64,000 bases of DNA from Ktedonobacteria bacterium brp13 (GTDB taxonomy: Bacteria > Chloroflexota > Ktedonobacteria > Ktedonobacterales > Ktedonobacteraceae): the NCBI GenBank assembly GCA_015099395.1, contig AP024096.1, positions 6,365,485-6,429,484 of the forward strand, read 5' to 3'. A program made the position numbers and the translations under genes. Below, piece after piece: positions 17,609 to 27,366 of the stretch; the first letter of the stretch is position 1, and each line of letters begins with the position of its first letter. Under the pieces are notes generated by a model. That model made no database searches. It was not told the origin of the DNA and was given only the letters and a program-made list of their open reading frames with translations.

Positions 17609-17672
17609 ATATTACTGTATTTTGCTAAAAACATATGTAGAGATTTGCTTTTTAGCAAAAATACAGTAATAT
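17609..17672. terminator. Long AT-rich hairpin downstream of the ccm operon
   Basis: Arms at 17609-17631 and 17649-17672 are complementary over about 23 bases with one bulge (ATTACTGTATTTTGC pairs with GCAAAAATACAGTAAT). The stem is AT-rich and lacks a trailing T-run on +, so it may act as a weak terminator, an RNA 3'-end stabiliser or a small transposon-like palindrome. The following 130 bases carry several TATGTAG words, including a palindromic ACTACTATGTAGT. Confidence 0.6.
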
Positions 17673-17868
17673 GTAGTGGTATCTAGTAGAAAAAAAACGG
17701 TCTACAGGCCACTACTATGTAGTTCTTTTGTGATAAAACGTACTAGATGAGTCGTACTATATGTAGCAGGGTGCCTTTCTCCCTCACAACTATTTTTGCT
17801 ATATATGTACGAATATAAGTACGTGTTTCCCAGGTGAAAAGAGCATTAATGTCAATGCCAGATGAGCA

Positions 17869-18843
17869 ATGTCATACTTTCAGGAGGCCAGAGAATTGAA
17901 GTCTCTCGGAAGTTTTATGCACAGGACAGCAGGAACATATCCGCGACATGGGACACGTGACCGGTTAGTGTCATCGTTCTCTTTGCGTTGGCGGCTACTC
18001 TTCGTGGCAGGATTGGTCGTAGTTGGCGTGTTGGCTGGGATCTCCTACTGGTATACAGGTGTTGCCTCTATTCATGAGACCCAGAGTCAGAGCTTTCCCA
18101 TCCAGCATCACGCGACTATGGTGATCACCGACAACCGTGGCAATATTTCGCTTCATAGTGGGCTAGATAATGCTATCACGGTACAGGCGACAAAACGTGT
18201 CGTGGGAATTCGACCAGATATGCGAAATATGAGTGTCAGTATGAGTAAGGCTGGCAATGGAGATACCGTCATTGTAAATGCCCAGGACCGATTACAGTCG
18301 CCAGATATTATCGCTCACGGTATCGATCTAGATATTACTGTCCCTGCGCTGATCGATTTTACTATTGTGTCGCAGAGCGGTGAAGTGCTGATTGATGGCG
18401 TGAAGGGTGCGATAAATGTGCATGCTGAAAATGGCTCAATCAACGCAGCGAATATTAGAGGTCAGGGTACCGTGACCTTGCAGGCCCCAAAGGGCGCTAT
18501 CGACATTGATAATCTCAGTGGTGCAGTATCCTTGTCGACACAAGACGGACATATTTATGTGGGTGAGACGATCCTGAATGGGCAATCAACGCTCACATCT
18601 AATAATGGCGATATCGCCTTTGATGGTATTGTGGATCCCAGTTGCCGCTGCACCTTTGCTGCGAGTGGTGGCTCAGTCAACCTTACATTGCCATCCATCT
18701 CGGACTTTGATCTGTACGTCGTGACAAAGTATGGTCAGGTCGACAATGAGTTCGATAGTGTGCATGTTGGTAGCCAGCCACGTGCTTACCTGAGCATAAG
18801 GACTAGTGATGGCGATATCACTTTGAATGAAAACAACAACTGA
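17869..18843 (+). CDS. Membrane-anchored DUF4097-like beta-helix protein
   Basis: 324 aa: a basic cytoplasmic N-terminus, one helix at about 47-65 (LLFVAGLVVVGVLAGISYWY) and an extracytoplasmic right-handed repeat domain. The repeat domain has recurrent short strands such as GNISLHSG, GEVLIDGVKGAINVHAENGSINAANI and SLSTQDGHIYVGE, typical of DUF4097/adhesin-like beta solenoids. One CRC pair sits late in the domain. CAGGAGG at 17881-17887 is inside this frame and points to a TTG at 17896 as an alternative start; both leave the domain intact. Function is unknown; such proteins are often linked to envelope stress regulators. Confidence 0.75.
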   Translation: MSYFQEARELKSLGSFMHRTAGTYPRHGTRDRLVSSFSLRWRLLFVAGLVVVGVLAGISYWYTGVASIHETQSQSFPIQHHATMVITDNRGNISLHSGLDNAITVQATKRVVGIRPDMRNMSVSMSKAGNGDTVIVNAQDRLQSPDIIAHGIDLDITVPALIDFTIVSQSGEVLIDGVKGAINVHAENGSINAANIRGQGTVTLQAPKGAIDIDNLSGAVSLSTQDGHIYVGETILNGQSTLTSNNGDIAFDGIVDPSCRCTFAASGGSVNLTLPSISDFDLYVVTKYGQVDNEFDSVHVGSQPRAYLSIRTSDGDITLNENNN

Positions 18844-18855
18844 TAGAGGCCAACA

Positions 18856-18898
18856 AAAGAGAGCTGAAACCAGGATTCATCTGATTTCAGCTCTCTTT
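18856..18898. terminator. Bidirectional intrinsic terminator
   Basis: Perfect 14-bp arms (18856-18869 and 18885-18898, AAAGAGAGCTGAAA against its complement) lie between the convergent DUF4097-like gene and the protease gene. The A and T ends give a short U-tract in both directions. Confidence 0.85.
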
Positions 18899-18939
18899 AC
18901 GTTCTGCGTTCTACGCTGACTCGTTCTGCATACTTGCTT

Positions 18940-21039
18940 TTATGGGCGCTGATATCCAGGCATCTTATTGGTTATATCATCTTCACTACTCTTCTGTCGG
19001 CGTTCTAGATAAGCTCGATAGTCCTGCTGGCCCTGCCAGGAATGAAAGTCATCTATCTCTTCCGGTACAGACTGAGCAGGTTCAATGACAGGATCAGGGA
19101 GTGCCTCTTCCTGTTCCGCATGCTCCGCATTCGCGTATGGAGGCTTTGTGCTATCTTGTGCATTCGGCTGTTCTGATCTGTTGGAGAGAAGATCGGGTTC
19201 AGTGCTCGTCGGTTTAACACTCTGATCGACGACTGTCTGCTCCTGCTCCAGGCTCACCTGATTGGTGGGCTCGGTAGCTTGCTCTTCTTGCTGCTCTGGC
19301 TCGTGAGAGCGTTCCTGCTCAAGCGGTTCCGGTTCAATGCTAGCAGGTTCATCGATGACGATCGGCACAGCGGATTCGGCTGCGGTCGGTACTGTATCCT
19401 CTGTATCCTCGGTAACTTGATTATGAACTGTGTTCTCCTGCGCTACATTCTCTTCATAGGCGGTTGTTGTGATGAGTGGCTCGAAGAGTGGTTGCGGTGC
19501 AGACGGTTCCGTCATTTCCTCGTTTGCCTGATTGAGAGGCTGCGGATTGGTTTCACCTGTCGGCATTGGAGCCATTGGAGCATATGGGACATAGCTGCTT
19601 TCTGGCACCGTACCTGGTACAGCAGGAGGAGCATAGTTGCTCTCTGGTGTGGTTGTAGCTGTGTTGAGTTGTGCCAATTGCCGATTACGTTTACGTTCGC
19701 GTTGTGAGAAGAACAGGACACCTGCTATAAAGAACAAGCACACAAGCACGATGATGGCTATGATATACCACATGGTTGACGACTGCTGCTTGTTGGAGGC
19801 TGGTGAGAGATCTTCTTGCTGTGCCATCTGGCTGGTATAGCCCACAAAGGTGTTCACTGCCTGAAAGTCTGGATAGGCGCTGGCCAGGTTTTTGAAGGCC
19901 TGGTTAGCAGCGTGCCAGTGACCTGTGGACGTAGCTGTGTAGAGCGCAAAGGCATGTTGCCAGGCTTGTTCAAACTTGCCAGGTTTGGTGTCTAGCAAGA
20001 GATTACCGATCAACTCTTGTGCACTCTCGCTGGCCTGGAGGAAGCTTGTTCCGTCAGGCGTATCTGCATTGCCGCTGTAGAAACTGACGATACCTACGAT
20101 CTGGCCCTGACTATTGAGTGCTGGACCACCACTATCTCCGTGTTCTACATTGCCACCGACTTGAATCAGCGGCTGTCCATTCGGGCCAACCTTGATCGAA
20201 CTGACATAGATCTTATTGACCGATGAGGTCAAAAGCATATTGGGATCCTCGCTAGTAGGATCTCCCAGATCACCGTTGCCCGGAAAGCCAATGATTGTCA
20301 GTTCGTCCTGCTGTGCGACATTTGTTGAGTCCCCAAGTTGGATTGAGGGGGTATCAGTCATCGCAACATGGACGATAGCGACATCTTTCTCGTTGGTCGG
20401 GCTCTCTTGTTCGATCTTATCGACGGGGGCATGGAAATTTTTTGGCACCTCATTAAGGTGTGTTCCAGCGTAAGCGCCAGTGTAATCCTGGCTCAGATAG
20501 ACCTCGCTCTTGGGCTGCGTATAGACCGACTCAGAGCGGAAACTTCCGTAAGCCAGACTTGAAAAAGCATCAGCTTCTGTATATGGTGGAGTTGGGGCAA
20601 AGTTTGTGTTGATATAGTCTGCGACATCTTTGGCGGCCGCCATCTGTAGTTCTTGATCCAACGATTGATCATGTGGTGGATGAATCACATGATCGGCTGT
20701 CAGGATATCTCCATTGGCGCTGATGAATGCACCGCTGCCCGACAGGCTCAAGTCATAGTAGCTACCATCTAGCGGGAAGGTAGCAGTACCCAGAGTATTA
20801 AATTGGACAGTCAAGCGACCCTGAAGTGTCGTGATAATACGGACGACGGCTGGTTTCGCTATATCGACAGCGCGTACCACCTGGTTATTGACATTGCCGC
20901 CCGGTATAGCTGCGGCCTCTGCCCGTGGTGTAAGCACGAACAGATTGAGTGGGAATACAAGCAGGCATGCAAGAGAAAGAAGAAAATATTTGCTGCATTG
21001 TATATGGGAATGAATCGATGAAATAGATTTATCGTGCAT
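18940..21039 (-). CDS. Secreted/membrane trypsin-like serine protease with acidic cytoplasmic tail
   Basis: 699 aa from the ATG at 21039 (GAGGACA upstream); longer in-frame starts up to 21162 would place charged residues before the signal sequence. A signal peptide ends near AEAAA. The chymotrypsin-fold domain has the triad His117 (LTADHVI), Asp219 (EKDVAIVHV) and Ser303 (HGDSGGPAL). A helical, TPR-like segment follows, with a membrane helix near 430-450 (MWYIIAIIVLVCLFFIAGVLFF) and about 230 residues of Pro/Glu/Gln-rich disordered tail. No PDZ domain is seen, unlike HtrA/DegP. The order protease outside, long tail inside is unusual and hints at a signalling link. Substrate unknown. Confidence 0.85.
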   Translation of the reverse strand: MHDKSISSIHSHIQCSKYFLLSLACLLVFPLNLFVLTPRAEAAAIPGGNVNNQVVRAVDIAKPAVVRIITTLQGRLTVQFNTLGTATFPLDGSYYDLSLSGSGAFISANGDILTADHVIHPPHDQSLDQELQMAAAKDVADYINTNFAPTPPYTEADAFSSLAYGSFRSESVYTQPKSEVYLSQDYTGAYAGTHLNEVPKNFHAPVDKIEQESPTNEKDVAIVHVAMTDTPSIQLGDSTNVAQQDELTIIGFPGNGDLGDPTSEDPNMLLTSSVNKIYVSSIKVGPNGQPLIQVGGNVEHGDSGGPALNSQGQIVGIVSFYSGNADTPDGTSFLQASESAQELIGNLLLDTKPGKFEQAWQHAFALYTATSTGHWHAANQAFKNLASAYPDFQAVNTFVGYTSQMAQQEDLSPASNKQQSSTMWYIIAIIVLVCLFFIAGVLFFSQRERKRNRQLAQLNTATTTPESNYAPPAVPGTVPESSYVPYAPMAPMPTGETNPQPLNQANEEMTEPSAPQPLFEPLITTTAYEENVAQENTVHNQVTEDTEDTVPTAAESAVPIVIDEPASIEPEPLEQERSHEPEQQEEQATEPTNQVSLEQEQTVVDQSVKPTSTEPDLLSNRSEQPNAQDSTKPPYANAEHAEQEEALPDPVIEPAQSVPEEIDDFHSWQGQQDYRAYLERRQKSSEDDITNKMPGYQRP

Positions 21040-21322
21040 ATTGTCCTCATGATTAGTGCACATATAAAAAAATAATGTAAATGTTTCTGTATGATACTGC
21101 ATGGTTCTCAGGTTGTCTATTCTAGAGCTAATAAATGCAGATAAATTCCTATATACAGACAAATTTCCTATCTAATAACGTGTTTTTTCCGTCATAGCGA
21201 TCCTATGGTATAGATCATTAATAAGAGAGGGTCTGGCGTTTGGCGTTTAGCGGTTGAAAAGCATAGGGTTGCCCGGCGAGATTTTTATGGAACGTCTACG
21301 TTCTGAGCGCAAGGAAGTTGTA

Positions 21323-21370
21323 ATGAGTAAGAGCGTGATGCGTTTTGTTTATAGTGGAATTGATCGATAG
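21323..21370 (+). other. Possible 15-codon leader ORF
   Basis: AAGGAAG precedes an ATG that opens 15 codons, closed at 21370, 25 bases before the next gene. It could be a leader peptide or coincidence; there is no terminator/antiterminator pair nearby. Confidence 0.2.
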
Positions 21371-21395
21371 CGAACTCAGCGAGGAGTAATCACGA

Positions 21396-22241
21396 ATGAC
21401 CGAACACATATCTGCTACAGCGAAGCAGTTACGGAGTCGTGAAGCGAAGCTAGCACAGCATTATGAAGATGTACTTGAACGTTTGCAACAGGCGCGAACG
21501 GAACAGCACCTGCTGCTACGTCGTCTGCGCAGCACGCAGCAGCGACTGGATAAGAAGGTAGTGTGCATTCAACGTCTGGAGGTCCATGTTCAGCAGACAC
21601 AAGCGCAGCTCACGGCCCTACGTGCATTAGGAGATCCAATGGAACAGACAATACCTGATACTGTATCGCCGTTAGCTGAAGCGTTCCAGCACTCGGTACA
21701 GCAGGAATGGGTCGTCACCGAAGCAGCCATCAACCAATTGTTACTGTGTGTACAGGAGGTGGCAGAGATAGCCGCTGTGAATGTGCGTACTGCTATGGAG
21801 CGTGTGCATTATGCGGAGATGCGCCTGGAGATACAGAGCTCAGGGCGTTATCTGGCCGATGCATACGAGCAGGATCTAGTCGCAGTCCAGCACGCGCAGG
21901 CCTTTGTGCATGACATTGCCAGGTTCCTGTGGACTATCGAAGAGCATGCTGCAGCCTCGCATAACGGAGGATTTTGGGAGGCTCTGAATAGTATTGATCT
22001 CTTAGAGCAGCGGGCATGCGAGATCTATAAGATAGTGCAGCAGGTGGATTCTATGCTTGATCTGGTATATACAGCTATTGCTAGTAGTACCCTGACCGAT
22101 GCGTGCGCAAAGCATGCACTCTGCTCAGCCCAGATAGCTGTCAGACATGCGTATGCCGCCCTACGTGGTTCTGAGATGTTTATAGTCAATCTGTTATATA
22201 GTAGTAGCCCGCTGTTTGATAGACACGATGGACAATATTGA
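21396..22241 (+). CDS. Coiled-coil protein of unknown function
   Basis: 281 aa, not recognised. Residues 1-80 are a strong coiled coil rich in Glu, Arg and Gln (YEDVLERLQQARTEQ, LLLRRLRSTQQRLDKKV). The rest is predicted helical with many Ala, Val and His. No membrane segment or enzymatic motif is visible. AGGAG stands 10 bases before the ATG. It ends 36 bases before the DUF2851 gene, so the two are probably co-transcribed. Confidence 0.7.
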   Translation: MTEHISATAKQLRSREAKLAQHYEDVLERLQQARTEQHLLLRRLRSTQQRLDKKVVCIQRLEVHVQQTQAQLTALRALGDPMEQTIPDTVSPLAEAFQHSVQQEWVVTEAAINQLLLCVQEVAEIAAVNVRTAMERVHYAEMRLEIQSSGRYLADAYEQDLVAVQHAQAFVHDIARFLWTIEEHAAASHNGGFWEALNSIDLLEQRACEIYKIVQQVDSMLDLVYTAIASSTLTDACAKHALCSAQIAVRHAYAALRGSEMFIVNLLYSSSPLFDRHDGQY

Positions 22242-22277
22242 GCGAATGCGTATGGAGGGAGTGGAGGGAGGTCAGAG

Positions 22278-23483
22278 ATGGGACGCAACGAGGAGCGTGA
22301 AGTTGCTCGGCGCTGGTGGGCATTGCCGCGTAACACCTGGCTACCTTTGCTTATGGGAGGTTATTGCCTGGTCTGCTTCACTGGTCGCCCGGGCGGACCC
22401 GCAGGCCCTGATGTTAGAGACGCTGTGCTCTGTTTCGCTTCCGAGTGTACTGCTAGTAGTGCTACTGGAACTATCGCTGCTGGTAACGAACGCACTTCGG
22501 TACAGGTTGGTGCGGTGGAATTTCATGTGCGAGCTACCGATTGGGATGCGCATCAGCATCAGTATGACGTGCGCTACAATGCGGTCCTGTTGCACATCGT
22601 CCTTTTCTGTGATACACACCGCCCTACACGCCGAGAGGATGGACAGAGCGTACCAGTCTGTTCACTGCAAGAGGTCATCATCCACCGGCCTGATCTGCTT
22701 ATTCCAGAGCATCCCGCTCAGCATAACGAAATCTGGCCCTGTCAGCGATTATTGCCGCATCTGGATGCCGCCGCGCGAGAACACCTTCTGCTATATGCAG
22801 GCATGTTACGTTTCGAAGAGAAGACGCAGCGGTTTATCGAGCAACTGCATACCGCCAGCCCCTGTTCTTCCTTCGATTTCTATGATGTCTGTCTGCTACC
22901 GGCTCTGCTTGAAGGTCTAGGCTATGGACGCGAGCAAGCACTATTTCGGACCCTCGGCCTACAATTCGTGCAATCTCAAGGAGACCTCACCGTATTTGAT
23001 ACATGGGTAGGCCAATTGAGGCCCCTGGATCGCGTCCGCTTGAACGCTTTTCGTACGCTCTACATGCGCTGGTTGGAGCAGGGCTGCTGGCGTACCTTCA
23101 GTGGTTTAGTGCTGACCGAGTATAGCGAGGTGCCATGGAATAGTTTCTCCTGTCGCCGTGCGTTAAGGGCAGCGCTGCGGACAACTGGCTTAGGGCTTGC
23201 GCGTAGCGATATCCTGCTCATCAATGTCATTTTTCCCTTTGCCATGGCTGTTGCTATTATCCAGCAGAACGCGCTGCTAGGCATGCGTGTTGAAACGCTG
23301 TATCGTACCTATCCTGCTCTGCCGTCTAACCACATTACCCGTGCCATGTCTCTCCAATTACGGCTCCCTACAGAACCGCGTCGAGCCTGTTGTCAGCAGG
23401 GGCTGCATTATATCTATCAGCAGACCTGTCGCGAGAAACGTTGCGACCTCTGTATTATTGGTAGCAGGTATTATACGTATTGA
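22278..23483 (+). CDS. DUF2851 family protein
   Basis: 401 aa. Family hallmarks are WWALPRNTWLPL near the N-terminus, FTGRPGGPAGPDVRDAV, the conserved core VGAVEFHVRATDWDAHQHQYDVRYNAV (usually VEIHxxxxDWxxHxHxxDxxYxNV), and a C-terminal QQGLHYIY with a cysteine group CREKRCDLC. The E-x-H / D-W-x-x-H pattern and the Cys cluster suggest a metal-dependent nuclease-like protein, but the family has no established function. GGAGGGAGG precedes the ATG. Length matches the family. Confidence 0.8.
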   Translation: MGRNEEREVARRWWALPRNTWLPLLMGGYCLVCFTGRPGGPAGPDVRDAVLCFASECTASSATGTIAAGNERTSVQVGAVEFHVRATDWDAHQHQYDVRYNAVLLHIVLFCDTHRPTRREDGQSVPVCSLQEVIIHRPDLLIPEHPAQHNEIWPCQRLLPHLDAAAREHLLLYAGMLRFEEKTQRFIEQLHTASPCSSFDFYDVCLLPALLEGLGYGREQALFRTLGLQFVQSQGDLTVFDTWVGQLRPLDRVRLNAFRTLYMRWLEQGCWRTFSGLVLTEYSEVPWNSFSCRRALRAALRTTGLGLARSDILLINVIFPFAMAVAIIQQNALLGMRVETLYRTYPALPSNHITRAMSLQLRLPTEPRRACCQQGLHYIYQQTCREKRCDLCIIGSRYYTY

Positions 23484-23661
23484 TAAGGGATTCAATTTTC
23501 TCGCTATGGATTGGCTGGCTTGCCTATTGCTCTTAAATGCGATAGTTTAATAGCATATCAACGCCATTGATCTACGTATGGTTGTAAAGATAGATTGATA
23601 TTAAAATGTATATGTGACTGCTGACGTGATGATAGAGTTGGCGGACTGGGAAGAAGATTGT

Positions 23662-24444
23662 ATGAATGATGGGCAGAATGATAAGAAGCCAGGACAGGAA
23701 GAGTCGCAAGTAAGTGGCGAACGTTTGTCGCGCTTTCTGGCGCATGCTGGCGTCGCCTCGCGCCGCGCCGCTGAGGAGTTGATCAGTGCTGGTCGGGTGC
23801 GTGTGAATGGGGTTGCTATTACGACGCAGGGTGTGCGTATCGATCCACAGCAAGATGAAGTGAAGGTAGATGGTCGCGTAATTCAGGCCGTCTCGAAGCA
23901 TGTCTATGTGCTATTGAATAAGCCTGTTGGCTATGTCTGTACAGCACATGATCCACAGGGACGACCAACAGTACTGGATCTTTTACCTGACGAGATCCGA
24001 CGTTTACGCGTCTATCCAGTCGGTCGCCTGGATATCGACACCAGTGGCCTTTTGTTGCTGACCAACGATGGTGACTTTGCCTTACGTATGGCACATCCAC
24101 GTTACTCAACAGAGAAGCGCTACGAGGCTCTCATTCGTGGATGGCCTACAGAAGATATCATGGAGGCGCTACGTCAGGGTGTCGATATTCTTGAGGATGA
24201 TGGACAGCTCTATCACACCTCACCCGCACAGGCGAGTATCGTAAGGAGAGATGGTAGAGACGACTGCTGGATAGGGTTGACTATCCATGAGGGACACAAA
24301 CGGCAGGTGCGCCGTATGCTAGAGGCGGTCGGTTGTCCCGCACGTAGCTTGCGCCGTATCAATATCGGCCCTCTCACCCTACAGGACCTACCAGTAGGAC
24401 AGTGGCGTTATCTTACTCCGGCAGAGTTGCAGGGCCTCACATAA
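23662..24444 (+). CDS. Pseudouridine synthase of the RsuA/RluB/E/F family
   Basis: 260 aa from the ATG at 23662 (GGGAAGAAG upstream; an in-frame GTG at 23614 is less likely). An N-terminal S4 RNA-binding domain (LSRFLAHAGVASRRAAEELI SAGRVRVNG) is followed by the catalytic domain: LNKPVGY, GRLDIDTSGLLLLTNDG with the catalytic Asp, and GHKRQVRRMLEAVG. The enzyme isomerises uridine in rRNA, probably 23S U2605-type (RluB) given the length, but the exact site cannot be assigned. Confidence 0.9.
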   Translation: MNDGQNDKKPGQEESQVSGERLSRFLAHAGVASRRAAEELISAGRVRVNGVAITTQGVRIDPQQDEVKVDGRVIQAVSKHVYVLLNKPVGYVCTAHDPQGRPTVLDLLPDEIRRLRVYPVGRLDIDTSGLLLLTNDGDFALRMAHPRYSTEKRYEALIRGWPTEDIMEALRQGVDILEDDGQLYHTSPAQASIVRRDGRDDCWIGLTIHEGHKRQVRRMLEAVGCPARSLRRINIGPLTLQDLPVGQWRYLTPAELQGLT

Positions 24445-24590
24445 CGCCAATAAGATATAGTGGCTCTGCTCTTTTTTGTTATCCAGCGCAGTGGGGAAGT
24501 GCTGTCAATATATGATACCTGACAGGTGGAGTACTTGTAGTATGATATAATTTTGTTCAGTTAACACTATTTATTTTATGCGGAGGACTC

Positions 24591-25280
24591 ATGTCTGGGC
24601 CACAATGTATAGCAATCGATGGACCAGCAGGCTCGGGAAAAAGTACCGTTGGTGAAAAACTTGCTCGCCAGTTAGGGTATTTGTATGTCGATACAGGTGC
24701 AATGTATCGGGCTGTGGCCTGGCTGGCGTTAAATAACAATGTTGACATTCATGATGGTGCTGCTCTGGGTGAACTAGCACAACATGCCGAGGTTGTAATC
24801 AGTCATCCTTTTGTTGCTGATGGGCGGCAATATACCGTGACGGTTCATGGTTGCGATATCACCTGGGAGATTCGGAATAGCAGGGTAACGGGTGCCGTTT
24901 CTGCCGTTTCGGCTCATCCTGCTGTACGCAGAACGTTGATCGCTCAGCAACGGGAGATGGCCCGTCAGGGGAGGGTTGTGATGGTGGGGCGTGATATTGG
25001 TGCAGTAGTGCTACCGGAAGCCGAACTCAAGATCTATTTGACCGCCAGTCTGGCGGAACGAGCCCGCCGTCGTCATGCCGAACTGGTTGCACGTGTGGGT
25101 GAGGGCAACTCAAAGGTCCCTTCGTTGAGTGAGATCGAGAGAGATATCGAGCGCCGGGATGATATCGACCACGACAATATGCGACCTGCAATTGATGCTG
25201 TCGTAATAGAGACCGATTACCTCAGTGTCCAGCAAGTGCTGGATGCAATCGCGCCTTATGTGGAGGATACAACTGTATGA
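24591..25280 (+). CDS. cmk: Cytidylate kinase
   Basis: 229 aa. P-loop GPAGSGKSTV, the NMP-binding segment YVDTGAMYRAVAW, and the later GRDIGAVVLPEAELKIYLTAS with a lid region RAxRRHAEL. It phosphorylates CMP/dCMP with ATP in the cytoplasm. CGGAGGACTC lies before the ATG, and a TATAAT-like box at 24546-24551 upstream may be its -10. Its stop overlaps the plsC start by ATGA. The cmk-plsC order is common in Gram-positive-type genomes. Confidence 0.95.
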   Translation: MSGPQCIAIDGPAGSGKSTVGEKLARQLGYLYVDTGAMYRAVAWLALNNNVDIHDGAALGELAQHAEVVISHPFVADGRQYTVTVHGCDITWEIRNSRVTGAVSAVSAHPAVRRTLIAQQREMARQGRVVMVGRDIGAVVLPEAELKIYLTASLAERARRRHAELVARVGEGNSKVPSLSEIERDIERRDDIDHDNMRPAIDAVVIETDYLSVQQVLDAIAPYVEDTTV

Positions 25281-26059
25281 AACAGTCTACGGATGCGGCC
25301 AATACCGTCGACAATGCGACTATGGTAGATAAAACCCCGTCAAAGAAGCCAGAAAAGAATCTGTATGAGCCGTATTCAACCCCGCGTGTTTTGTATGAAG
25401 CGATACGTAATCTCGCGCGTTTCGTATTTTTCTTGACGTTCCGTACCCATGTACGTGGGCGTTACAACATACCACGCAAAGGACCATATATCATTGCTTC
25501 AAACCATCTGTCCTGGTTGGATGTTCCTCTGGTTGCACTCAATGTACCAGGCAAAGTTGTGTATATGGCCAAGGATGAGACCTTCCATGGTAGCTATGGT
25601 TGGTTAACACGCTTCCTGGGTGCTTTTCCGGTCAAACGAGGCGAGGCCGATCGCCAGGCGATGCGCGCAGCCAATGATCTGTTGAAGAACAAAAAAGTGC
25701 TGGTCATCTTCCCCGAAGGGACGCGTAGCAAAAATCACAAACTCGCCCAGGCCCACGCCGGGCTGGGTATGATCGCATTGCGTGCAGGCGTTCCGGTTGT
25801 CCCGGCGGCGATCTATGGTAGTGAGCATGCCTGGAAGCGCTTTAACGCACACGTCACCATCGAGTACGGTGAGCCCATCATCCTCAAACCAGCGGGCGCT
25901 AAAACGACCCGCAGTGATATTGCAGAGGCGACTGATGAGATCATGCGACGTATCGCCAGCATGATGCCTGAGCGCTACCGTGGTGTCTATGGTGAAAGTG
26001 AAACAGCGAGTATCGAGCCCGTAGAGCCAACCATTGAGGCCGATACAACGCTTCAGTAA
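25277..26059 (+). CDS. plsC: 1-acyl-sn-glycerol-3-phosphate acyltransferase (PlsC family)
   Basis: 260 aa. The catalytic HX4D motif is NHLSWLD, with block II GAFPVKRGEADRQ and block III FPEGTRSK. A membrane-associated helix (NLARFVFFLTF) precedes it. It acylates lysophosphatidic acid to phosphatidic acid at the membrane. A 35-residue hydrophilic N-terminal extension and an acidic tail (about 30 residues) are not needed for the fold. Translationally coupled to cmk. Confidence 0.93.
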   Translation: MKQSTDAANTVDNATMVDKTPSKKPEKNLYEPYSTPRVLYEAIRNLARFVFFLTFRTHVRGRYNIPRKGPYIIASNHLSWLDVPLVALNVPGKVVYMAKDETFHGSYGWLTRFLGAFPVKRGEADRQAMRAANDLLKNKKVLVIFPEGTRSKNHKLAQAHAGLGMIALRAGVPVVPAAIYGSEHAWKRFNAHVTIEYGEPIILKPAGAKTTRSDIAEATDEIMRRIASMMPERYRGVYGESETASIEPVEPTIEADTTLQ

Positions 26060-26081
26060 AGAAAATGCTATGGCGTCATCA

Positions 26082-26125
26082 ATTGCCCCCTACCGGTTGT
26101 ATAAAGATACAAGGTAAGGGGCAAA
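26082..26125 (+). terminator. Hairpin downstream of plsC
   Basis: AATTGCCCCCTACC...TTGTAT pairs with ATACAAGGTAAGGGGCAAATT around a 4-base loop, with two internal mismatches. Only a weak T-rich tail follows, so termination efficiency is uncertain. The remaining 240 bases up to the SDR gene show no other structure. Confidence 0.65.
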
Positions 26126-26367
26126 TTGTTTGGTCGGTCAGAGACAATCTCTTGACACCGAACATATGGGAAACGTACACTCATACCGTGGACGTGACCA
26201 ATTGACGAGTATTTTTACGACATGTGAACGTAAACGCTCAATTGTTCTGATTATGATGGATTTCCATGCATAATTCTTGAAAATCGCGGAGGAATCAAGC
26301 GGAAAACCACTTATAATCCTCGTTAAGATTGATGAAATTTCATCACTTTTACAACAGGGAGAATAAA

Positions 26368-27306
26368 ATGGCACACCCGACACAAACAATTCTTGTTACT
26401 GGTAGTAATAGTGGTTTTGGACGACTTATTGTCGAAACGCTGGCTCGCCAGGGTCACGTCGTTTTCGCAGGCATGCGCGAATCGACTGGGAAAAATGCTT
26501 CCGCAGCGGCTGAGCTACGGAAGCTGGCAGAACAAGAGCGGCTCGCGTTGCTCATTGTTGATCTCGACGTCAACGATGAAACCTCTGTGAAACAGGCAAT
26601 CGAGCATATTATGAAAACAGCGGACCGTCTTGATGTCGTCGTCAACAATGCTGGGATGGCCTTTAGTGGTCCAATCGAAGCCCACTCTTTCGAACAGGTA
26701 CAGGAGTTGTTTAATACCAATGTATTCGGGGTGTTGCGCGTAAACAATGCCGCCTTGCCACAAATGCGAGCGCAAAAAAGTGGTTTGCTGCTACAAGTTG
26801 GTTCAATCGGTGGTCTTCTGGCTATTCCTTTTCTGGGACCCTATGGTGCAACGAAGTTTGCGCTGGAAGGACTTACCGCGTCCTATCGCTATGAGTTAGC
26901 CGCACTGGGTATCGATGCTGTGATTGTTGAACCTGGCACCTATCCCACCCCGATCTCAGCAAAAACTCGTGTTGCAGCCGATCAAGAGCGTACTACTCCC
27001 TACGAGTCGGTCATGAAAGCCTTTATGACCCCATTTTTCGCTGAATTCGAAAGCGTGACGCCACCCGATCCGCAAGAGGTCGCCGATGCCATTGCCAGGC
27101 TCATCGCCACACCCGCGGGAAAGCGACCATTGCGTACCGTTGTCGCGCCAGCCTCACAGCGCCAACCTTTTCAGGACGTGAACGATGCGGCAGTGAGTGC
27201 GGCTCAATCTTTCCTGGAGCCGCTCGGTATCCTTCCTCAACTGACTCTTGGGCAAGGCAGTGTCTCGGCTGCAAAATCCAGACGCAGTAGCAAAGTAACA
27301 AAGTAA
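26368..27306 (+). CDS. SDR family oxidoreductase
   Basis: 312 aa from the ATG at 26368 (AGGGAGAA upstream). Rossmann nucleotide motif TGSNSGFG (TGxxxGxG), NNAG in VVNNAGMAF, catalytic Ser in VGSIGG and YxxxK in YGATKF. It is a classical short-chain dehydrogenase, NAD(P)H-dependent, with unknown substrate. The C-terminal 60 residues are a family extension ending in a basic tail. A related but different SDR lies at the right end of the window (63574). Confidence 0.9.
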   Translation: MAHPTQTILVTGSNSGFGRLIVETLARQGHVVFAGMRESTGKNASAAAELRKLAEQERLALLIVDLDVNDETSVKQAIEHIMKTADRLDVVVNNAGMAFSGPIEAHSFEQVQELFNTNVFGVLRVNNAALPQMRAQKSGLLLQVGSIGGLLAIPFLGPYGATKFALEGLTASYRYELAALGIDAVIVEPGTYPTPISAKTRVAADQERTTPYESVMKAFMTPFFAEFESVTPPDPQEVADAIARLIATPAGKRPLRTVVAPASQRQPFQDVNDAAVSAAQSFLEPLGILPQLTLGQGSVSAAKSRRSSKVTK

Positions 27307-27334
27307 CCACACCAGGAACCCTGAGGATCGAAAA

Positions 27335-27366
27335 GGGGAGAAAAAACACAACAGTTTTTTCTCCCC
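27335..27366. terminator. Bidirectional intrinsic terminator
   Basis: Perfect 13-bp arms (GGGGAGAAAAAAC and its complement) with a 6-base loop, between the SDR gene (+) and the broken sigma gene (-). Confidence 0.85.
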
